In this document: in pieces, positions 31,220 through 34,400 of the stretch
Position numbering within the stretch: position 1 is the first letter of the stretch
Layout of the letters: every line of letters starts with the position of its first letter
From: an uncultured Oscillospiraceae bacterium
Lineage (GTDB): Bacteria > Bacillota > Clostridia > Oscillospirales > Ruminococcaceae
Length of the DNA stretch: 34,400 bases
Direction: 5' to 3'
Assembly (NCBI GenBank): GCA_934448295.1
Contig: CAKSEY010000026.1
Coordinates: 1-34,400, forward strand
Position numbers and translations under genes: made by a program
The notes under the pieces: model-generated
What the model was told of the DNA's origin: nothing
Database searches by the model: none
What the model saw: the letters and a program-made list of their open reading frames with translations, nothing else

Positions 31220-32017
31220 TTAAGATAAGATTTCTTTGATTTGTTCTTCGGTCATGCCGCTGGCTTTCATCTTTTCAATTATTAAGTTGCGCTCATCTGT
31301 TCTGCCCATGGCGATACCCTCGTTCTTAGCCTGCTTCAAAGCCGAAGCTTCATCATGAAGCGCTTTCTCACGCAGACGGGCAATTTCACGGATTTTAGTG
31401 TCTTCGCTCATGTCGTAAATGACCTTAACGGCTTTTTGAATTGTAGGCATATTTGTTGTAGCTTGTACCATCTCAAAATCCTCCCTGCTGTCGGCGTTAA
31501 TGAATTGCAGCCATTGTTCACGGCTAGTTTTCGGATGCTTGCTGATTTTCTTCAACTCAAAGAAGTGAATACTGAATTTGTCAGAGAATACCTCGTTGGT
31601 GCCCTTTATCATCGCTGCTACCTCGGTGTGGTAGTTCTGACCCTCGAACATATTGAAATTGATTATATTGATCGTAATTGTCTGCTTCAGATTGCCGTAT
31701 TCCTCGCCGCTTTTCAGCTCCGAGGTGTACAGCTTTGCCCAGTAGAACAGCGTTCTATCGCGATAATCAGGCTCCATCTTTACCTGAATTTCAACGTTAA
31801 CGAGCTTGTCGTCCACATTTAGACTCAGATCAAGTCTGCTGAACTTGCTTTCTACAGTTTCTGGCGGGAGCTCCGGATTAGAAATCTTTATCGTTTTGAT
31901 GCTTTCAGTCGGGATATCAAGCATACTTGCAACAAAAGAATGGAGCAGGTCTTCGTTTTCAGTAAACAGTTTCTTGAATATTACATCGAGCTTAGCGGAT
32001 ACAACATCTCGTCCCAT
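31220..32017 (-). CDS. Rpn-family recombination-promoting nuclease (PD-(D/E)XK)
   Basis: The 265-residue protein is of the Rpn/PD-(D/E)XK 'putative transposase' family (PF12784 type), endonucleases that promote RecA-independent recombination in E. coli. Near the start KLDVIFKKLFTENEDLLHSF is diagnostic. The nuclease core reads RLDLSLNVDDKLVNVEIQVK, giving the Asp and Glu-x-Gln-x-Lys catalytic pattern. The C-terminal EGIAMGRTDERNLIIEKM and MTEEQIKEIL helix is typical. An AAAGGA site precedes ATG 32017. It is the last gene before the right end of the element; its role there (maintenance, exchange or anti-phage defence) is not established. Confidence 0.9.
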   Translation of the reverse strand: MGRDVVSAKLDVIFKKLFTENEDLLHSFVASMLDIPTESIKTIKISNPELPPETVESKFSRLDLSLNVDDKLVNVEIQVKMEPDYRDRTLFYWAKLYTSELKSGEEYGNLKQTITINIINFNMFEGQNYHTEVAAMIKGTNEVFSDKFSIHFFELKKISKHPKTSREQWLQFINADSREDFEMVQATTNMPTIQKAVKVIYDMSEDTKIREIARLREKALHDEASALKQAKNEGIAMGRTDERNLIIEKMKASGMTEEQIKEILS

Positions 32018-32064
32018 GCGGCATCGTCCTTTCAGATTTTATTATAAGCCATTTTCCTACATAT

Positions 32065-32093
32065 ATTATATCACGAATTAGAAAGATTTGCAA
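32065..32093 (-). promoter_or_regulatory. Promoter for the Rpn-family gene
   Basis: On the - strand TTGCAA (32093-32088) and TATAAT (32070-32065), 17-bp spacer. Confidence 0.7.
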
Positions 32094-32133
32094 GTGGGTT
32101 ATGCTTCCACAGACCTGTTACTATGAGCAAATT

Positions 32134-32157
32134 TTTGATCATTATTTGATCATTATT
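32134..32157. repeat. Right subterminal tandem repeat (TTTGATCATT)
   Basis: Two 11-bp units TTTGATCATTA plus TT, matching 20365-20388 with one mismatch and the same orientation, 116 bp inside attR. ATACGAAAAG also occurs twice between here and attR (about 32169 and 32250). Confidence 0.7.
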
Positions 32158-32210
32158 GCCGCAAAAACATACGAAAAGTTACGGGAAACGCAATTGCCGT
32201 AAGTTGCTGT

Positions 32211-32224
32211 AAATGGCTCTATCA
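32211..32224 (+). repeat. AAATGGCTCT motif, copy 3
   Basis: AAATGGCTCTATCA; compare 23636-23649 (AAATGGCTCTGTTA) and 21682-21695 on the opposite strand. Possibly binding sites of an element-encoded protein. Confidence 0.45.
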
Positions 32225-32272
32225 TGCGAAATTCCGCAATTTGCAGAAAGATACGAAAAGCGTGGAAAGACT

Positions 32273-32295
32273 TTCAATTCCCGTACGGGTCACCA
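32273..32295 (+). repeat. attR: duplicated tRNA-Glu 3' end
   Basis: A 23-bp copy of 20276-20298 including the CCA end, without the rest of the tRNA. It marks the right end of the element. It also supplies the last codons and the stop codon of the serine recombinase frame on the - strand. Confidence 0.9.
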
Positions 32296-33803
32296 GACTT
32301 AATTAAAGGCGAACACTCATTCTCGTGGGTGTTCGCCTTTTTTTCGTTGGAGCTTATGGCGCCCTCCGTATTTTCTGAATCACTAAGCACCGAAAAATCC
32401 ACGCACCGTTCGCCGTCTTTGTAGTTAAAGAATATCACAACACGGTCATCATAGACGTAAACGCTGTTCACAAAGATGTCGATGATTTTCTGCTTCTGCG
32501 ACTTGTCGGAGAGATCGGCAGCGGCAAAGTTCATAAGCCAAGCCTGAATTTTCTCCTGCGGAATCACGGGCTTGACGAGCTTTTCAATGGCGATGTTCGT
32601 TTCAAGCTGCTCCTGCTCGGCTTCGAGTTTTTCAAGTTCGGATTTCGTAGTTTTAAGGACAATACCCGCCTTGATTGCTTTCATGAGATTCTTTATTTCT
32701 TTCTGATTTTCACGGAGTCTGCGCTTCAGAGCAGGGAGCATTGGACTTTCCTTGGACTGCAAATCGAAACACGCTTTGCTGATTCTCTTAACAAGCGCCT
32801 TGTCTTTGAAAATATCCATCGCCGCGTTCAGAACGATGTTTTCAATCAATTCTTTCTGCACTGGTTTCTTATTACACTTATGCTTCTTGACGTTCATGCA
32901 CTTGTAGTAGCGATAAATTGACTTGCACTTTCCCGTTCCGCTGATTCCGGAAATTGTAGCTCCGCAAATTCCGCAGAAAATCTTTCCGGTCAGCAGATAC
33001 TTTTCCTTGTTATTCTTGAAGCTACCTGCTTTGTGTTTATTAACATTTAATCTGTGCTGACACTTGTCGAAAAGCTCCTGCGTAACTATCGGCGGAATCG
33101 CTTCATTATTAACGGTATCCTGAAACTTATATTCGCCTAAATAGCGCCGATTATTGAGCATCCAGTTCAGAAAATGGTATGTAAACTTCCTGCCGTTGTT
33201 TGACATCTTGCTGTTGATACCTTCGAGGATGCTGCGAATGGTTTCGCCCTCGGAATATCTCGTGAAAACGTCCAGAACAATCGGTGCGTTCACAGGGTCA
33301 AGCTGAAAATGATGATTTTCATCAATCGTGTAACCAAAGGTCAACGTACCGCCGTTGAATTTACCCTTGATTGCATTTTCAGTCATTCCGCGGCTGGTTT
33401 TCTGCGCCAGATCTTTAATGTAATAAACTGAGATTCCCTCGAAAACTGACTCCATCATCTGACCCTCAGGCGAGCCGTCGATAGGTTCGGTTGCTGAAAT
33501 GACACTTACTCCACTTGATTTAAGCGCGTATTTGTACTTCACACTGTCGAATTTATCACGCGAAAAACGGTCGATTTTCCATACAATTACGTACTGAAAT
33601 TCCCTGAGCGTACTGTCTGAAATCATTTGCTGGAACTCTGGACGGTTGTCTGCGCGAGTCCCCGAGAGCGCTCTGTCGATGTAAGTCCGAATTACCGTGT
33701 AGCCTTTTCGCTCAGCGAAGGACTGGCACTCGCGAACCTGTCCCTCGATGGATTCCTCACGCTGATTGTCGCTTGAATATCTTGCGTAAATTACTGCTTT
33801 CAT
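32274..33803 (-). CDS. Large serine site-specific recombinase
   Basis: The 509-residue protein is a large serine recombinase. The resolvase-type catalytic domain (about 1-145) has YARYSSDNQ with Ser10 as nucleophile and VIVWKIDRFSRDKFD; a recombinase domain follows (about 160-260; GGTLTFGYTIDENHHFQLDP). A zinc ribbon (FCGICGATISG ... YYKCMNVKKHKCNKK) lies near 285-325, then a coiled coil at about 365-420 (LRENQKEIKNLMKAIKAG, SELEKLEAEQEQLETNIA). AGAAGGAG precedes ATG 33803. The last ~20 codons read antisense through the displaced tRNA-Glu terminator and into attR, ending in SGDPYGN, so the C-terminal tail is probably acquired read-through. It lies outside the tyrosine-integrase element and probably belongs to a second one. 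Confidence 0.93.
   Translation of the reverse strand: MKAVIYARYSSDNQREESIEGQVRECQSFAERKGYTVIRTYIDRALSGTRADNRPEFQQMISDSTLREFQYVIVWKIDRFSRDKFDSVKYKYALKSSGVSVISATEPIDGSPEGQMMESVFEGISVYYIKDLAQKTSRGMTENAIKGKFNGGTLTFGYTIDENHHFQLDPVNAPIVLDVFTRYSEGETIRSILEGINSKMSNNGRKFTYHFLNWMLNNRRYLGEYKFQDTVNNEAIPPIVTQELFDKCQHRLNVNKHKAGSFKNNKEKYLLTGKIFCGICGATISGISGTGKCKSIYRYYKCMNVKKHKCNKKPVQKELIENIVLNAAMDIFKDKALVKRISKACFDLQSKESPMLPALKRRLRENQKEIKNLMKAIKAGIVLKTTKSELEKLEAEQEQLETNIAIEKLVKPVIPQEKIQAWLMNFAAADLSDKSQKQKIIDIFVNSVYVYDDRVVIFFNYKDGERCVDFSVLSDSENTEGAISSNEKKANTHENECSPLIKSGDPYGN
32305..32344 (+). terminator. Displaced original terminator of tRNA-Glu
   Basis: AAAGGCGAACAC (32305/6-316) pairs with GTGTTCGCCTTT (32329-32340) with an inner CACTC/GGGTG extension, then TTTT. 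It begins 10 bp after the duplicated CCA end, as expected for the tRNA-Glu terminator before insertion. It now lies within the 3' end of the recombinase frame. Confidence 0.75.
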
Positions 33804-33861
33804 ACTACTCCTTCTGCCGGGTCGTCAGAGCAGCACTGCATATAGTATGTGCTAAATCAAA

Positions 33862-34230
33862 TCAGACCCGGCTGTCATCTTTAGATTGTTGTAGCAGGTC
33901 CACAAGGACCTGCTTTAGTCGCTCGTTCATCGGGGATTTCGGGTCGAAACACATATCCACAAATTTGCGCATTTCGTCCGAATCAACAGCGGGTTTCGGC
34001 TGATAATTGTAGAGCTTCCCCTGCGGCTTCTCGGTGCGCCCGAAGATGTAATCAAGTGACACGTCAAATCTGTCAGCGTAGAACAGCAGGACTTCCGCCG
34101 GAGGTGTTACACGTGCGGTTTCGTAGCGGTTCACGCTCGCTTGAGTTACACCGATTTCTTTCGCAAGTTTCGCCTGCGACATTCCCATTTTTTCTCTGAG
34201 CGTCCTCAATCTTATTGCCATAATGTCCAT
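33862..34230 (-). CDS. XRE-family repressor upstream of the serine recombinase
   Basis: The 122-residue protein has a Cro/CI-type helix-turn-helix (about 5-62; LRTLREKMGMSQAKLAKEIGVTQASVNRYETARVTPP, LLFYADRFDVSLDYIFGRTEKP) and a helical C-terminal tail. ATG 34230 is chosen because AGGAGG lies 11 bp ahead; the frame extends to 34353 but that stretch covers the promoter and has no helix-turn-helix. It stands 58 bp upstream of the recombinase on the same strand. An ATACAC-N5-GTGTAT palindrome at its -35 region suggests autorepression, and a role as the immunity-type repressor of the second element. Confidence 0.9.
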   Translation of the reverse strand: MDIMAIRLRTLREKMGMSQAKLAKEIGVTQASVNRYETARVTPPAEVLLFYADRFDVSLDYIFGRTEKPQGKLYNYQPKPAVDSDEMRKFVDMCFDPKSPMNERLKQVLVDLLQQSKDDSRV

Positions 34231-34266
34231 AAATTTTCGTCCTCCTATACATTTGAAGTTTGCTCT

Positions 34267-34311
34267 ATTATACACTATCTGATTAGAATTGTCAATACAC
34301 ATAAAGTGTAT
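34267..34311 (-). promoter_or_regulatory. Promoter and operator of the XRE repressor gene
   Basis: On the - strand TTGACA (34295-34290) and TATAAT (34272-34267), 17-bp spacer. ATACAC-ataaa-GTGTAT (34295-34311) is a perfect dyad touching the -35, and TATACACTAT (34270-34279) covers the -10. Both share the ATACAC half-site. Confidence 0.8.
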
Positions 34312-34350
34312 AGGAAGAAATAAAAAGGCGCTGTAAAATAACACAACACC

Positions 34351-34387
34351 CAAGCCCGAGCAACCATCCTAAGGAAGCTCGGGCTTG
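34351..34387. repeat. 11-bp inverted repeat at the window end
   Basis: CAAGCCCGAGC (34351-34361) and GCTCGGGCTTG (34377-34387) with a 15-nt loop. Neither side has a clear T run; it may be the terminator of a gene beyond the right edge. Confidence 0.55.
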
Positions 34388-34400
34388 TTGATGCTGCAAA

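Larger units (their letters stand above)
20276..32295. mobile_element. Integrative element of about 12.0 kb in tRNA-Glu
   Basis: It is bounded by 23-bp direct repeats of the tRNA-Glu 3' end, 11,997 bp apart, with the tyrosine integrase next to the intact tRNA, as is usual for such islands. Tandem TTTGATCATT repeats lie inside both ends (20365-20388, 32134-32157). Content: integrase, excisionase-like protein, two SpoVG paralogues, a structured gene-free stretch, BlaI/BlaR1-type pair, XRE regulator with heterodimeric ABC exporter, and an Rpn nuclease. I find no relaxase, replication initiator, coupling protein or secretion genes, so it is not self-transmissible as seen. It may be mobilisable in trans or a remnant. 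Confidence 0.88.

Noticed and set aside
31220..32017. Treating the Rpn-family gene as an insertion-sequence transposase
   Set aside because: Despite the family's 'putative transposase' label, there are no terminal inverted repeats or target duplications flanking it, and the PD-(D/E)XK nuclease core fits Rpn.

Overview
The window looks like a chromosomal segment of a Gram-positive, spore-forming anaerobe of the Clostridia, most likely a Ruminococcus-like member of the Oscillospirales. The clues are a secreted dockerin-bearing repeat protein, type III glutamine synthetase, the ymdB-spoVS pair, strong AGGAGG ribosome binding sites, and sigma-A promoters with almost uniformly 17-bp spacers. This assignment is inference from gene content; no 16S or marker search was possible.

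Positions 1-20300 are core chromosome. On the + strand they hold the 3' part of a secreted InlB-type repeat/dockerin protein, galE, rpsO, pnp, a small AT-rich orphan gene, purA, ymdB, spoVS, an asparaginase, a YitT-family membrane protein, a three-gene polar amino acid ABC importer and glnN. On the - strand follow a MATE exporter and an ilvA-ridA operon. Much of this block concerns nitrogen and amino acids: asparagine hydrolysis, amino acid uptake, glutamine synthesis, and threonine deamination with clean-up of its reactive enamine/imine product. Three genes have an intrinsic terminator between promoter and start codon, so attenuation is likely: glnN, the MATE gene (with a 32-codon leader frame ending one base before the MATE start) and ilvA (a long T-box-like leader in which I cannot find the T-box sequence itself).

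Two tRNA genes (Met-CAU, Glu-UUC) follow. The tRNA-Glu 3' end is the attachment site of an integrated element of about 12.0 kb, from 20276 to 32295. Its ends are a 23-bp direct repeat of the tRNA-Glu 3' end, and a tandem TTTGATCATT repeat lies just inside each end. The element carries a tyrosine integrase, an excisionase-like protein, two tandem SpoVG paralogues, a 1.26-kb gene-free stretch packed with hairpins and TGTACA palindromes, a BlaI/BlaR1-type repressor/sensor pair with three matching operators, an XRE regulator with a two-subunit ABC exporter, and an Rpn-family nuclease. I see no relaxase or replication initiator, so it is probably a non-autonomous or decayed integrative element with a possible cis-acting origin.

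Beyond the right end lie a large serine recombinase and an XRE repressor with an operator-like palindrome, probably part of a second element running out of the window. The recombinase frame reads through the displaced tRNA-Glu terminator and stops inside the duplicated tRNA end, so two recombinase systems meet at this tRNA site.
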